From Hyperoplus lanceolatus (lineage: Eukaryota; Chordata; Actinopteri; Uranoscopiformes; Ammodytidae): a DNA stretch of 64,000 bases. Made by a program: the position numbers and the translations under genes. The stretch covers positions 620,001 through 684,000 of the forward strand of contig CM049408.1 in the NCBI GenBank assembly GCA_026929865.2. Direction: 5' to 3'. The notes beneath the pieces were generated by a model. The model saw nothing but the letters and a program-made list of their open reading frames with translations, was not told where the DNA came from and did not search any database. Below, in pieces: positions 43,794-56,400 of the stretch (position 1 is the stretch's first letter; each line of letters starts with the position of its first letter).

Positions 43794-45271
43794 CAGTCCC
43801 TTCCATAAGTATCGGAACACTGAGGCCAATTCCTTAATTTTTGCTGTAGACTGGAAACATTTGGGTTTGACACCAAAAGATGAATATGAGACAATAGCTC
43901 AACATTTCAGCTTTCATTTCCAGGTATTCACATCTGGATCTGATACACAACTGAGAAGATATCATTTTTTGAAAAGGAACACCACATTTTTAGGCAAGCA
44001 AAATTATTGGAACAGATAGACTTTAAATAAATTAAACTAAATAAACCATAATATTTTGTCGCAAATACTTTGCTTGCAATAACTGCATCAAGCCTGTGAC
44101 CCATTGACATCACCAAACGTTTGCATTCTTCTTTTTTGATGCTTTTCCAGGCTTTCATTGCAGCCTCATTCAGTTGCAGTTTGTTTTGGGGGGTTACTCC
44201 CTTCGGTCTCCTCTTTAGCAGGTAACATGCATGCTCTATAGCGTTTGGAGTCTGGAGATTGACTTGGCCAGTCTAAAACTTTCCATTTCTTGCCCCTGAT
44301 TAACTCCTTTGTTGTTTTTGCAGTGTTTTTGGATCATTATCTTGCTGCATGATGGAGCATCTTCCAATCAGTTTGGTTGCATCTTTCTTTAAATTGGCAG
44401 ACCGAATGTTTCTGTAGACTTTTAAGTTAATTTTGCTGTTGCCATCATGTGTTACTGAGTTGTTGTCAAGATGAACCTTTACCAAAGTGATGGAAAGGCT
44501 AAAGTTTATAGACAGAAAGGATCTACTCATGATCCCAAACATACAGGCTCATCTGTGAAACACGGTGGAGGCAATGTCATGGCTTGGACTTGCATGGCTT
44601 CTTCTGGGACGGGCTCATTATTCTTCATTGATGATGTAACACATGATGGCAACAGCAAAATGAACTCAGAAACATTTTGTCTGACAATTTAAGGATGCAA
44701 CCAAACTGATGGAAGATCCTTCATAATGCAGCAAGATAATGACCCAAAACGCAACAAAGGAGTTAATCAGGGGCACAAAGTGGAAGGTTTTAGACTGGCC
44801 AAGTCAATCTCCAGACTTAAACGCTATGGAGCATGCATTTTACCTGCTAAAGAGGAGACTTAAGAGAGTAACCCCCTAACACAAACTGCAACTGAATGAG
44901 GCTGCGGTGAAAGCCTGGAAAAGCATCACAAAAGAAGAATGCAAAAGTTTGGTAATGTCAATGGGTCACAGGCTTGATGCGGTTATTGCAAGCAAATTAT
45001 TTGCGACAAAATAGTACGTTTTATTCAGTTTAATTTCTTTAAAGTCTATCTGTTCCAATACTTCTGCTCGCCTAAAAATGTGGTGTTCCTTTACAAATAA
45101 TGATATCTTCTCAGTTGTGTATCAGATCCAGATGTAAATACCTAGAAATGAAAGCTGGAATGTTGAGCTATTGTCTCATATTCATCTTTTGGTGTCAAAC
45201 CCAAATGTTTCCAGTCTACGGCAAAAATAAAGGAATCGGCCTCACTGTTCCGATACGTATGGAGGGGACTG
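43794..45271. mobile_element. Inverted-dimer Tc1 element, copy 1
   Basis: Ends CAGTCCCTTCCATAAGTATC and the near-inverse ATACGTATGGAGGGGACTG, with TA at 43792-43793 and 45272-45273. The two arms (43794-44455 and 44636-45271) are inverted copies of each other. Each contains the C-terminal part of a Tc1 transposase reading outward from the centre (minus: VTHDGNSKINLKVYRN...; plus: VTHDGNSKMN...). A 180-bp single-copy loop lies between. Both halves are frame-broken and no half holds the first catalytic Asp. The same structure recurs at 57723-59199. Confidence 0.85.
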
Positions 45272-45273
45272 TA

Positions 45274-47060
45274 TATGTGTCTGATTGATGGTTGTGTCGC
45301 AATGATAATGAAAATTCTGTTTGTCACACTCTTAGATTTCAGGCTCTAAGTTATTTTCTGTCTTATTAAAAAGAGTTTTATCAACAAGCTGGTTTTTCCC
45401 ATTTAACCTTTTTTCTGAGCTGTTTTTTAACGTTTTTCTTAGTAAATACCTACACACTTTGTATGGGTAAAGTCAAGAAGGTTGGCTGACTAACTTGTTT
45501 GGCTCATTTTACTATTCATTTGAACTGAAATACAAGTTTTCTTTGTCTTTAATTCTCTTCACCAGAGTACACCAAATTGCTTATTTTACATGTTCAAATC
45601 ACAAAAAAAACCCAGACCCCCCTACAGGGGTTTGTTTTCGGACATGTCACCGTTTTCATGTCTTACGAGTTTGCATGCCTGAAACTAGTGAGGCCACAAA
45701 AACCTAAATGCCCAGTATATAGTTTTATTTATGCTGACCAACCTGTTATTCACTGTGCCCTTTCCTTTTGGGAGAATCAGTGCAGGCAGACATGACATGG
45801 TTGAGCAGATCACCTGCTCTAATATGTAACTTAAAATGGAAGTCTGTAATTCGGGAGGGGGAGGAAAGGGAGGGGGGGCGCCTGCTAAGTGTCTGCATAC
45901 CCCCCAGAAAGTGGGTAGTTGCGCCCCTGCAGTTAATGAGCCAGATTCAGCTGTGTGCGCCAATTTGATCATTTTCCAGACAGTTCATATAAAAATAATA
46001 AATACAACTTAAAAAATTTAATAATAAAATGTATTATTATTAAAAAATAATAAAAACATAAATGACTAGGTACTTGTAAATCCATGGATAGCACATGCAA
46101 GAGCCATCAGGCCGACAGTACATCACAGCTAGTGTTACACGTTACAAACAGAACAAACAATCAACAACTACAACAAGAAATCATAAAAACAAACAGGAAG
46201 AACACAATAATAACAACTACAATGCAGATATAGTCCACAGTAAGAAGTAGAAACATGTACGTAGAGCCTCTTTGGACATGCTACCACATGTGTTCTGCAC
46301 ATATCCAGTAAGTTTTCTGATGATAGGACCTATGGTTTATGAATTATGGCCAATTAGCTGCAAAGCCCCGAAACTAAGTAAACGTTTTTGTCAATGGCGG
46401 CCATGTTTTTTGAGCTATCCTACTAATATTTTACGGACATGTGTATGTTAATCCCCCGAAGTTCCATGAGTAATTTGGTGTTGATACAGTGAAATTTGAG
46501 AAAGTTGTGGTTAAAAACCTGTTTTTCAGTTTATGCTAATTAGCAGAATATATTTCCAGGCGGATTTATATGGTCCCAGAGGCTTTTTTGTAGAGCACTC
46601 TCAAGTGTAACTGTGTGAGAAATTTCAAGTGAATCGGACTTACGGTGTGAGGGGCGTGGCCTCTCAAACTTTTTTTCAGTTGGGGCTTAATAACAGCACC
46701 CCCTTGAGGAAATTAAAAAAACTGAATAATAACACAGAGTGGGGATGGATGTTCTGTGAAACCTTTGAGTTTCAAAGTGCAACGGTGTGGGAGGAGATAG
46801 AGCTAGAAAAAAGGGAAGGAAGAAGAAGAAGAAGTATGGTGGATAACAATACGTTATGGACCCGTATTTAATGAGGCTTTTATAAAGGCAATTAATTTCC
46901 TCATTTTCAAGTCCATTTCCTTGTGACTTTCCTTATCCTGTTGTTAATCGATTTGAACAGTAGGTTTGCCTCTCTATTTAGCCGTCCGTGTTTCTACTGG
47001 TGTAAAAGCTAAGTAGGTTTTGATCAGTATCTAGCTGAGTTGCACACAAGACAAAATCTT
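45274..47060. other. Mostly unassigned intron sequence
   Basis: A hAT-like end on the minus strand lies at 45840-45932 (CAGGGGCGCAACTACCC read in reverse). (AAT)n-rich sequence lies at 46000-46060. 46260-46670 looks like an unknown repeat with 'aatggcggccatg' but has no ends that I can fix. Confidence 0.35.
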
Positions 47061-47099
47061 CTGTGGCCTACCCGATAATGGACTCAGAGAAAGACTGTT

Positions 47100-48183
47100 G
47101 CGGCAGCAAAACTTGACATTGGACAAAACTATTAACATCTGAAGAGCAACATAAACCACACGTGCTCAAGCCAAGGAGCAGCGAAAGGAAGAGACAGCAG
47201 GACATGCGGTAAAAACGGGAGAACAGTACTCTAAGCATCCAGATAAATACAAGTCGCAAAGAGAGGCTAAAACAGACTTTAAATGTGGGAAATGTGGAGG
47301 AAGCCACAAACTAATGTTGTGTCCAGCATATGGCAAGGAGTGCCATAACTGCTTGAAAAAGAACCACTTCTCAAAATGCTGCAAAGTGGACGCCTTTAAG
47401 AAAAAGAAGGTGCATGCAGTTAAAGGAGAACCTCTTTGTGGATGCGGTGCATATCAAGGAGGCTAAAGATGAAGAAGAATGGATAGTGCCATTGACTGTT
47501 AATAGGACTATCATTCCATTCCAGGAGTTTAATCAACCTCATATCTGTGAATGAGTATGAGAAACTCATCGTAAAAAGCTAAATATTGCCTGTGAAAACA
47601 AAAGTGAGTGGATACACTGGAGAAAAAGTGCCGGTCAAAGGAGGCTGCATCGCAACATTCGAACACAGCGGTAAGAAAATAAAAGAAATGCTGTTGATTG
47701 TTGATATGCATGTCAAGCCAATATTGGGATAACAAGTATGCCAACGACTAAACCTGGTAAAGATAGTCTTTGTAGTCTCATCTCAACTTGCTAATGATCA
47801 TGACTCACTCATGGAGGAATACAGTGACTGTTTTGAGGGGTTTGGATGTTTACCGGGGGAATACACAATTCAAGTTGATGAAAATGTGCCTCCAGTAGGT
47901 CATTCATGCAGAAAAATACCATTCAAGCTGAGAGGAAAACTCACAGAGGAGTTAACTAGAATGGAGAAACTAGGAGTGATAAAGAAAATTGATGAACCTA
48001 TATCATGGGTCAGCTCACTGGTAGCTGTGGCAAAGCCCATCGGAAAGCTGAGAATGTGTTTGAATCCAAGGGATCTTAACAAAGCAGTCAAGCGTGAACA
48101 CTTTAAGTTACCGACAAGAGAATGGCACAGTTTGCTGGAGCCATGTTGTTCAGTAAACTGGACGCGTCGTTGGGGTTCTGGCT
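47100..48183 (+). pseudogene. Ty3/Gypsy (Mag-like) gag-pol fragment
   Basis: Two zinc knuckles begin at 47284 (CGKCGGSHKLMLC and CHNCLKKNHFSKC). Protease-linker residues VSGYTGEKVPVKGGC, then the RT N-terminus EEYSDCFEGFGCLPGEYTIQ, VPPVGHSCRKIPFKLR, MEKLGVIKKIDEPISWVSSL and LRMCLNPRDLNKAV follow. Several frame changes occur between 47440 and 47800. It stops abruptly at the palm entrance (...LFSKLDASLGFW) at 48183, where a hAT-like end begins. No LTR is present. The paired knuckles and DEPISWVSSL block resemble the Mag-type Gypsy group. Confidence 0.8.
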
Positions 48184-48512
48184 AAGGATGTCCATGGTTA
48201 ACTGGTTAACCGTTAAGAAGATCTTTAACCGGTAAATACTGAAGGTTAAACGGTTAAAAAAAAAATCTTAATTTCTCTGAAATCCGGACTCTTATTTTGA
48301 TATCGCTAAACCGGATGTAAGAATGCCAACTGACAGTAAAGAATGAAACTTTATAATAGGTCCATGGTACACTCCCAGTCACAACTTATGGTCACAACAC
48401 TCCCGTGTCATATGTTTGTATAATTGAATTAACAGCGTGGGCTCCCGCTAGCTTAACATAGCGCTAGCATTAGCCTTCTTGAGGTGGATGCTGTCCTACA
48501 TCTATCACCGTC
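48184..48512. mobile_element. hAT-like end interrupting the Gypsy fragment
   Basis: Starts AAGGATGTCCATGGTTAACT with tandem 'ggttaac' motifs, as at hAT ends. The other end is not identified (it may lie beyond 48900). Confidence 0.4.
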
Positions 48513-48515
48513 TAA

Positions 48516-48892
48516 AGGCTGTTACATACTCCGCGAGAAGAAAGAACAAAGTTCTCGGTGACAGAGCTGCGAGAAGAAAATTACGTCATTTTCTTCTCTC
48601 AGCTCTTGTTTAGCTGTTCTCGCAGCTTGTTCTCGACACATCACCCGGGCCGAACTTTCTTCTCGCAGCTTGTCCGAGAACTATTGTGTGATTGGTCAGT
48701 CTGAAGTCAATGAGGAAAGCGAAGTGAAATCAGCTGGCGCTACTGAGTAAATTACCATGGTAACAATGCGCCGCGGTGAGGAGTTCGGCAGTTGAGTTCT
48801 CGTGAAGTATGTAATGTCAGACCAGAAAGAACTTCTCGCAGCTCTGTCACCGAGAACTTTGTTCTTTCTTCTCGCGGAGTATGTAACAGCCT
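48516..48892. mobile_element. Harbinger-like MITE with a long perfect TIR and TAA TSD
   Basis: Ends AGGCTGTTACATACTCCGCG and CGCGGAGTATGTAACAGCCT. The inverted match continues inward for about 60 bp through GAGAAGAAAGAACAAAG and GACAGAGCTGCGAGAAG. TAA at 48513-48515 and 48893-48895. Internal copies of 'ttctcgcagc' are also present. 377 bp. Confidence 0.88.
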
Positions 48893-48895
48893 TAA

Positions 48896-49150
48896 GTGAG
48901 TGTGAGGGAGTGACAGACAGCCAGGCAGTGAGTGCACGCCCCCTGCACAGACACAGGTCTGCCATGATTGTGTGCCAGGATCAATAGCGAAAATCCGTCA
49001 TAAAGAAAAGCGTTAAGTATCGTTATGCAGTACTGATAACATCGGAGCTTATCAATATTACGGTCTTTCAAAATGTTGCCCCGTGCTCAGCACTACTTAG
49101 CACCGCGTGTGTGTGTAAATGTCCTTTTTCAGTCACTTATTGCACTTTCT
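48896..49150. other. Unassigned
   Basis: Non-coding between the MITE and the L1 fragment. Confidence 0.3.
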
Positions 49151-49154
49151 GCTC

Positions 49155-50830
49155 CTACATTCGCATACTTAGACCTCTTCTCACAACAGACAAAGGTTGC
49201 CGTGTGAATGTCAAAATATAGGCATTTAAATTGGCTACTGGTCCCTGAATTGTTTTTAAATGAATATGCAGGTCCGTGGAACAAAAAAAAAATGTACCCA
49301 GACAAGACTTTGATTCAATGGACCCCCAAGAGGTGCTAACTGTATGGAACCAAAACAACAGTTTTTGAATATTAGCTGACCTGTAGTAGTACATAAAGTT
49401 TGGCAGGGCAAGGCCCCCTCCAAATTTACTCATTTCTAGTACGTTCCTACTAATTCTTGGGTGTTTTCCTGCCCAGATGAATGATGTAATAAGCTTGTTT
49501 AACGATTGAAAGAAGGATTTTGGTAAGAATATTGGAATGGATTGGAATAAGTAAAGAAATTGGGGTAAAATTGTCATCTTCACAGAGTTAATTCTGCCTG
49601 TCAGCGTCAGAGGGAGGCTACCCCATCTCTGAAAGTCAGATTTAGTCTGGTTAAGTAGGGGAGTGAAATTTGCAGCCATAAGAGCTGAAATGGATGGAGT
49701 GATATTGACCCCTAAATATTTAAACCCTGAGCAGCTAATATTAAATGGCTAATTCAACTGCTGGAGGTCTGAGGCGGGGATGTTAAGAGGGAAACACACA
49801 GATTAAGCTTATACCCGGAAAAAGAGCCAAATTCATTAAGAATAGAGATAACAAGGATTCGAGACATAGAGCAAGAGGTCATCCGCATATAATGACACAC
49901 GATGTTCGATTCCCTCACGATAGATTCCTTGAAGTAGGGGGGAAGAGCGCAGGGCTATGGATAGGGGCTCGATAGCTAGGGCAAATAAAAGCGGACTTAA
50001 GGGGCAGCCCTGTCGGGTCCCGCGTGACAGTGGAAAATAATCAGACCGAGTGTCCCCAGTGCAAACACTTGCCTGGGGATCTGTATATAAAAGACGAATC
50101 CACGAGCTAAAGCGGTCACCAAAACCAAATGTTTTAAGAGCAGTAAATAAATACAGCCACTACTCGATCAAAGGCCTTTTCGGCATGAAGAAAGAATGAC
50201 GCCTTTTAATGAATCCTGTCTGCTCCTTCGAGACGATATCCGGCAAAACTGCCTCAAGACGAGTTGCTAGCACCTTCACTAAGACCTTGACATCAACATT
50301 GAGGAGAGATAAAGGCCTGTAGGACCCGCAACAAGTAGGGTCTTTATCCTTCTTTAGTACGAGAGAGATTGATGCCTGGGTCAGGGTAGGTGGTGGTGTA
50401 CCCCGTTCGATTGAATCACTATATACAGCTAAAAGATTATGTGGATTACGAAACCTCCATGGGTCAGCGCATCCGTTTTGTAACATAAAGTCTGCAAATG
50501 CCCTTGACATGGAAGAGGGATGCTAGTCTGGGGCTGGAGCGATCTAATTTGGGGTAATAACGCAGTTCAAATCACCACCAAAAATTAATCGATGTGTATT
50601 TAAAACTGGGAGGCTGCTAAGTAATCTGTTTGCAAAGACAACATCATCAAAATTAGGAGCATACACGTTAACCAGTAAAGGTGTCTGCTGTATGGTACCT
50701 GTTACAATCATTTGCCTCCCTGAGGGTCTGAGATTGAGCTAGTGAGAATGAATTTTGTTCTCTTATGGATCAATATAGCTACACCCCTAGCCTTTGAATT
50801 AAAGGTAGAGTGGAAGACCTGGGGCCTCAT
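49155..50830 (-). pseudogene. LINE-1 ORF2 fragment (endonuclease, RT, C-terminal part)
   Basis: Minus strand, from high to low: endonuclease residues (KARGVAILIHKRTKF, LLVNVYAPNFDD at about 50820-50560), a deletion, then RT RAFADFMLQNG, SISLVLKKDKDPTCCGSYRP LSLLN and ATRLEAVLPDIVSKEQTGFI. The RT continues with LSRGTRQGCPLSPLLFALA (about 50000). The C-terminal region follows: FQRWGSLPLTLTGRINSVKM, FIWAGKHPRI and GGLALPNFMYYYRSANIQKL. This is the L1 order. The FADD region is not intact and frames shift several times. Confidence 0.85.
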
Positions 50831-51018
50831 TTATCAACCGTACTTACGCACAAATCTGTGCGTAAGGAGGGCGTAAGAACATTGCCACGCAAAGTATGGA
50901 ATTTACCAAAATGTACTTAGACTTATGAATGTGTGTGAATGTAAGCACAGCTCTGACCATGCTTACGAACAGAATCTAGTGGTAGAATAGCGATATTACA
51001 AGCACAAAGCAAAGCATT
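50831..51018. mobile_element. End of a GGGGCCTCATTTATCAAC-type repeat
   Basis: GGGGCCTCATTTATCAAC at 50822 followed by TTACGCACAAATCTGTGCG is a start commonly seen on fish DNA elements. The matching end is not found. Confidence 0.4.
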
Positions 51019-51021
51019 TAA

Positions 51022-52040
51022 GGCCCTGTTCTCACGGCAACACGAAACGGTGCAAACGCGGAAAAATTCCCGCGGTTGCACTATATCATGTACATGAAAA
51101 CAGCAAACGCAGGCATGAAACCATAAGTTCTTGAGTTCTACTCCCAGGGAGGATTTTTTGGAAAACACAACGGTTTTGGTTTCTTGTAAACACCGAAACC
51201 ATTTCTCCTGATAACGCTGACGTCACAGCTCCACTTCACGTATGCATAGTCTATAACATTTGCTGTCAAAATACCCACACGCGAGTTATAAAGTTAGAAG
51301 ACAACATAACATGCACGGTGTCTCCGCAGCACCATCACTGTGATCAGCGGAGAGTGTCGTGCAGGGCTCAAATATAATACTCGCCAATTTAGTCTATAGT
51401 CTATTAGTAAGTTATTGATACCATGCACCCGCCGCGCCACTTTGTCTGGGGAAAGATTTGTGCTCTGGCGGTTTTTCTAGCAAAATAAACGTGTGTAGCT
51501 TCTATATGCCAGGGACACGGCTCTCTACATTAAAAAACACTATCCAAAGTTCGCAGCGGTTAAGTTACTGTTCAACAAAAGGAGCATTAAGGCTACGGCT
51601 TCACAGTAAAAGCATGTCACTGGCTAAACATTAATAGCATTTCACTGGACAAACGTGAGTTGACTTTTATTTTGAAGTACGCCTAACAGGAAAGATAGCC
51701 GCTCACAAAACCCCTTCACTACCAGCATGTCTTCTATTTTCACGAGTTCAATGGGTGAAATAAGAGGACAGAAAGTTTGTCATTTACAATACTTGTAACC
51801 CCACGCTTACACCAACCGCTTTATGAACGCTAGTGGCATTAATTTTCGGTTACAGTAAGGTTTTATGCATCAAATTGTACCGGAAAAGCTATCTACTACT
51901 ACCTTGTACCGCCAACTGCTGGCATGGCATGCTTACTACAGCGATTTCGAGTGAAGATGTCAGATAAATTGTGTCTGAACGGGGGTTTTTTTAAACCAAA
52001 AACGGGAAAACTGTCACGTTTTCACCGTGAGAACAGGGCC
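51022..52040. mobile_element. Harbinger-like element with TAA TSD
   Basis: Ends GGCCCTGTTCTCACGG and CCGTGAGAACAGGGCC, flanked by TAA at 51019-51021 and 52041-52043. Subterminal 'aaacgggaaaa/cggaaaaattcccg' mirror. 1019 bp, non-coding. Confidence 0.8.
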
Positions 52041-52959
52041 TAAGAGTTTCAACGTCCGCATTAACAATAGAACCGCCAGCGTTCTCTTTATATCTATAAT
52101 CGCCACGCGCTTCAAATCCACCCGTGCCGTAATATAAAGTCATACATTTGATATGTTTGTTTAATCATCATCTGTGTTTTGGACCTCTTGTTTTATAATC
52201 TAAGTTTCTTTAAGAACGCTGATCACGTTTTGTGGCGACTCAGTAATGAAACTGAAAGTAGATATCGCCAATATATCAATGAAAACAGACGGTCAAAAAA
52301 ACAGCGTCCAAATGAGCTAAAATCCTAAATGCAATAAATAGTTATATGGCACACTTATTTTTAGGTAAGCTCTAATTGATTATTCATTAAATGTGTCACA
52401 CGTTTACATGTTTTGAAGCGGAGGATCCCTCCGATGCTCTCTGTGCGTCTCATCTGACAGTACTCAGCTGTGAGCTGGACGAGCCGCGGTGACTCGCCAA
52501 TCACTCATTTCACTTGGTAACTCTAATGTTGTTAGGAACTTATCTTCATCTCTTATTTATTGAAAGAGTTTATGAATGACTGCACGTTAAGTTGTCAGAT
52601 CGCGGACCCCAAACAATGCCGTTGCCTCACAAATTGCTTGAAAATATCACATTTTCCCGTGCAGCAAGCTTTCTTTTGTTTTAATGCCTGCACTAAGTGA
52701 GCCAACAAAATATTGCTTTTGCTTTGATTCAACCTCGTTTACAAGGGTTTCCATTTATGTGTTGGAGAAGTTTCTTTTCGTTGCCCTCTTTGCCATTGTA
52801 GCGGAGAGGGATAAACACATTCACATGGTTGATAAAGGGATGTGGTGTGACCATATATGGTTAATTGGAGGCGTTTCTGAATGCAAATGGTCTGAGCGAG
52901 AACGAGCATGGTACTTAAGAACATGTGGGATTTATCAAGATTGATGACTTAGTGGTGTG
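52041..52959. other. Unassigned stretch
   Basis: No coding signal or repeat ends that I can support. Confidence 0.3.
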
Positions 52960-53110
52960 CTCTTTCTCGTGACATCACAGAAAGAGAAATATAGGGTTAA
53001 AAAAAACTTACTTAGTAAATATTACTGTGATGTCTTTTACTGTGACGTCACAGTAATATTTACAAAGTACGTTTTTGCGTACTTTGTAAATATTACAAAT
53101 ATTTGCGGTG
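52960..53110. mobile_element. Fragment related to the TTAA hairpin MITE
   Basis: TCTTTCTCGTGACATCACAG AAAGAGAAATATAGGG and repeated CTGTGATGTC/GACGTCACAG and AGTAATATTTACAAAGTACG match the centre of 7646-8012. The outer arms are missing. Confidence 0.6.
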
Positions 53111-53949
53111 TTTCTTTATAGGTCCATGGTGCTAAATAGCGATGTTGTCAGCTTACTAAAAACAGTTTATCAGCGAGTGATAACATTGGTTATGCGGAAA
53201 CATTAACACTATTGAACGAGATACGTCTTAATGACCCATACGCGTTGCCGGCAGTTGAGTAGATAAATGATGAGAAGAAATGGCCCCGACGACTTCAGTG
53301 GCCGGACTGCTGTTGGAGAGTGACAGTAAAGACCGCCAGACAGATAGACAGAGAGAGGCAGAGATGCCTTTATTTCATAATTTAGCTTTTTGATTTAAAA
53401 GTGATCATCTGTTTTTAGACTGACTCCTGCTTTCGGGGCCGTTGGGCTCACGAGCCGACCAGCTTATCAGACCAGCTGTTTGAGACGGAGATGAAAAGGA
53501 AAGTGAAACTTATGGTGGAGCAGTTAAATAGTTACATTAATAAATATTATAACCAAACACAATAATGTGTTGTGTTATCTGCTTTAGTAGCCTACAGTAG
53601 GCTAGCACACGTCGACCCCACTCGGTTTTCGTTTATTGATTTTTCCTAAATGGTATGATTTAGCCTACTTACCGGCTACACATGTACACGTGCAAACCCC
53701 TACTGCCTAGTCAAACCATAGAGTCAAACACAAGGGAAGAGGACGGAGATGTATAACGTCTGGGTCATTGTAAATAAGCCTCCGTTGCTTTCCATTGCTA
53801 TAGCCTCGTCTCCGGTCACTGTCCTTATTGTAAACATTTCACAACTCATTTATGTAATTATACAGCGGTGCATTTGGGCATTTTCTTGCTTTATCACCAT
53901 TCAAACAAAAAATAAACGGTTTGTGCATCCAACAGCACAACAAGGCATG
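53111..53949. other. Unassigned stretch
   Basis: Short (AGACAG)-type runs near 53330-53360. Nothing else recognised. Confidence 0.3.
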
Positions 53950-53957
53950 ATTGTGGC

Positions 53958-54530
53958 CAGGGGCGCCGTAATGGGGTGAAAGGTTAGGACGATTCTTAGG
54001 GCCCGTGACTGGCAGGGGCCCAAAAATATTAGAACTTAAGGATTTAAAAAAAAAAATCAATACTTAATCTTTAATCAATACTCTCCATTAATAAAACATT
54101 GTATCTAACGTGAAACAAATAAATTTAATGGTTCATTTAAAAGTTTTCTGACAAAAAGTAACAATTTCAAAACTCTGTACACCCCCCTGTATTTAGAAGT
54201 AATGGTTTGGTCCGCTTTTCAAACAGCTCCGCATAGTGTTGCCACCCGTCTCGTTTTTCCCAGAATTGTTCTCTTTTTTCACCTGCACAATTTGTCCAGT
54301 TTTTTGGAGGGGAAATGCCAAAATGTCATTTGATTTCCTTCGTTCAGTAGTTAAGGCCGTTTCACACGGGCCGAGGCGTTTGTTGCGCCAAATAATTCTC
54401 AATGGAGAGGCGAGCGGGGCCGGGCAGAGAGAAGGCGCGTTCCGTGTCAGGCGGCACAACAAGCGGGCAGGGGCGGTCTCAACGTTCTCGGGGCCCGTTT
54501 CAAGTTCAAGAACCAGTGTGGGGGAGCCCC

Positions 54531-54566
<36 letters not shown>

Positions 54567-55824
54567 AATAATGCTTGCTCCCCGCGAAAATAAAAAAAAA
54601 TATTGTGAAAACCATTTGGTTCATAGACGGATTATGAGATAATGGGCCCAGAGGGTGGATAGCTACTTTTTTATGAACAGTAAAGAATTCACACATAGAA
54701 AGCTTATTACTGCATGTGTGAGGGGGCCTTCAATGCCCCTCATGAAGCCCCGAAGACAGAGCTAATACGTAATGCTTTTGTTTTGCACTTGCTTTTCTAT
54801 TTTTCACCTACTAGTTGAGGGGCCATGATGATTTATTTCCTTATTTTAGGCGATTCCTTTTTTTAGACCCAGTTATTGACATGAATGACTGAACTCTTTG
54901 ACAATGCGACATTTAAAGTTATTATCAGTATTTCTGGCATAGGGCCCCCCTGAGCCCCTGGGACTGGTTGCATGCAATTTTCTTCTCAAAGTGCACCAGA
55001 TTGATGAATTTTACTTTAAAAGGTTGCATTTTTTCCTTCCGGGGGAATGCTCCCCCAGACTCCCTTACAAGGTCCAGGGTTCCCACCTCAGTCTCCTTAT
55101 ATATCCTACTGTAAAAAGCACTGTAGGTGTTTATGGTTATTATAGGTCATTACACTGAACTGGTAGCCTAATAATGGCCAAGCCCTCTGCCCCAAACATC
55201 AAGTGTCCCTTTTTTTCCCAAATCCAAGGTGGCAACCCTATCCGCATCCCGTGCCACTATCGAGAGTGATTAACGGGGGATGATTGAATCATGTCTCAAC
55301 GACAAAAGTCATTATATCAAAAGCGAAAAGAGAGGAAAGAAAGAAAGATAGATGAATTAAAGGGCGACAGTATGTCTTTTTGATATTCATGTAGATGACG
55401 CAATTTGTTAATTTAAAGAGTTATATTACGTACATTGACACCACAATTGATGTTGAGATTTTTTTCATTTGAGAATTGAAAAAATAAAATGTGATTTTCA
55501 CCATAAGAGATGGCCTGTAGCAGATTAGTTTTCCAGAATATTAGCCTTGCATCGTATAGAGAATTGTCTGCAGAATGTTGAACATTTGCACAGTGGCAAA
55601 TGGACTTCAACATAGGTGCACGCCTGTATGAATAGAGTTATAGGTAGTTTAGGTATCTTGCCTGTATGAATAGAGTTATAGGTAGTTTAGGTATCTTAAA
55701 CTTCAATGGGTCTGTTGGGTTCTGGACGTTCCGTTACAGAACATTGCATTTGCTTGGCGTGGCCTGGTTGGGGGCCCAGAGTGATATCTTTTCATGGGGC
55801 CCAAAATCTCTGGCGGCGCCCCTG
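53958..55824. mobile_element. Non-autonomous hAT element with perfect 8-bp TSD
   Basis: Ends CAGGGGCGCCGTAATGG and CTCTGGCGGCGCCCCTG, flanked by ATTGTGGC at 53950-53957 and 55825-55832. 1867 bp. It contains a T-run (54530-54562), a part at 54980-55100 related to the hAT stretch at 18180-18260 and 21230-21290 (CTCAAAGTGCACCAGATTGA), and a 38-bp tandem duplication. No transposase frame. Confidence 0.9.
55622..55697. repeat. 38-bp perfect tandem duplication
   Basis: The unit starting GCCTGTATGAATAGAGTTAT is present twice without change (55622-55659, 55660-55697). Confidence 0.95.
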
Positions 55825-55929
55825 ATTGTGGCTCGTGTCGCTCTTGTCTCTTTCTGCGGCTGACATGCGCAGTTGAGCGGGGAGTGACGCTGTGTGACAT
55901 AGACTGATAAGGGGTCTATAGGCTATTAA

Positions 55930-56400
55930 GCCACCTATCCCCCATTCAGAATGTCCTAATATGGCTATTTCAGTGCAGGAGTACTTCTAGAGAAATCTCA
56001 TTTGAAATTGAACTGTAATAGATATCTTCATACAACCACTGGTTATTGTTCAATAGCATCCTAGACAATACATAAATGGTATATTTGGCAGGGATTTATG
56101 TTTTGGTGATATTTGAGAGAAAGGGAAAGGAACCCTCTTTTCCTATCACCACAAAAGCACCATTTCCGCCTAAACTAAAGCTATGTATACAGGACTCTAT
56201 TTCAATAAATGTTTTGGTAAATTACATTCTAACTTTTTGGTGATGTGGGACAGACACCTGGTTAGTACCTCAGCAAATCTGCTGAAGAAAAGAGTGAGCA
56301 TTCCCAAGTTATGGGCTTTTTTGTCACATATCCCCTATTCGGAATGGCCTAATTTGGCTCTTTTTGAGGGACTGGGGTAGTTCTAAAGAATAACCAAAAA
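55930..56400. repeat. Two diverged direct copies of an unknown sequence
   Basis: 55932-55996 (CCACCTATCCCCCATTCAGA, ATGGCTATTT, CTTCTAGAGAA) and 56325-56385 (CACATATCCCCTATTCGGAA, TTGGCTCTTT, GTTCTAAAGAA) share the same order of words. Family unknown. 56400-56782 shows nothing further. Confidence 0.45.

Noticed and set aside
54193-54696. 167-codon minus-strand frame with a Lys run
   Set aside because: It crosses the T-run of a non-coding hAT element and shows no domain.
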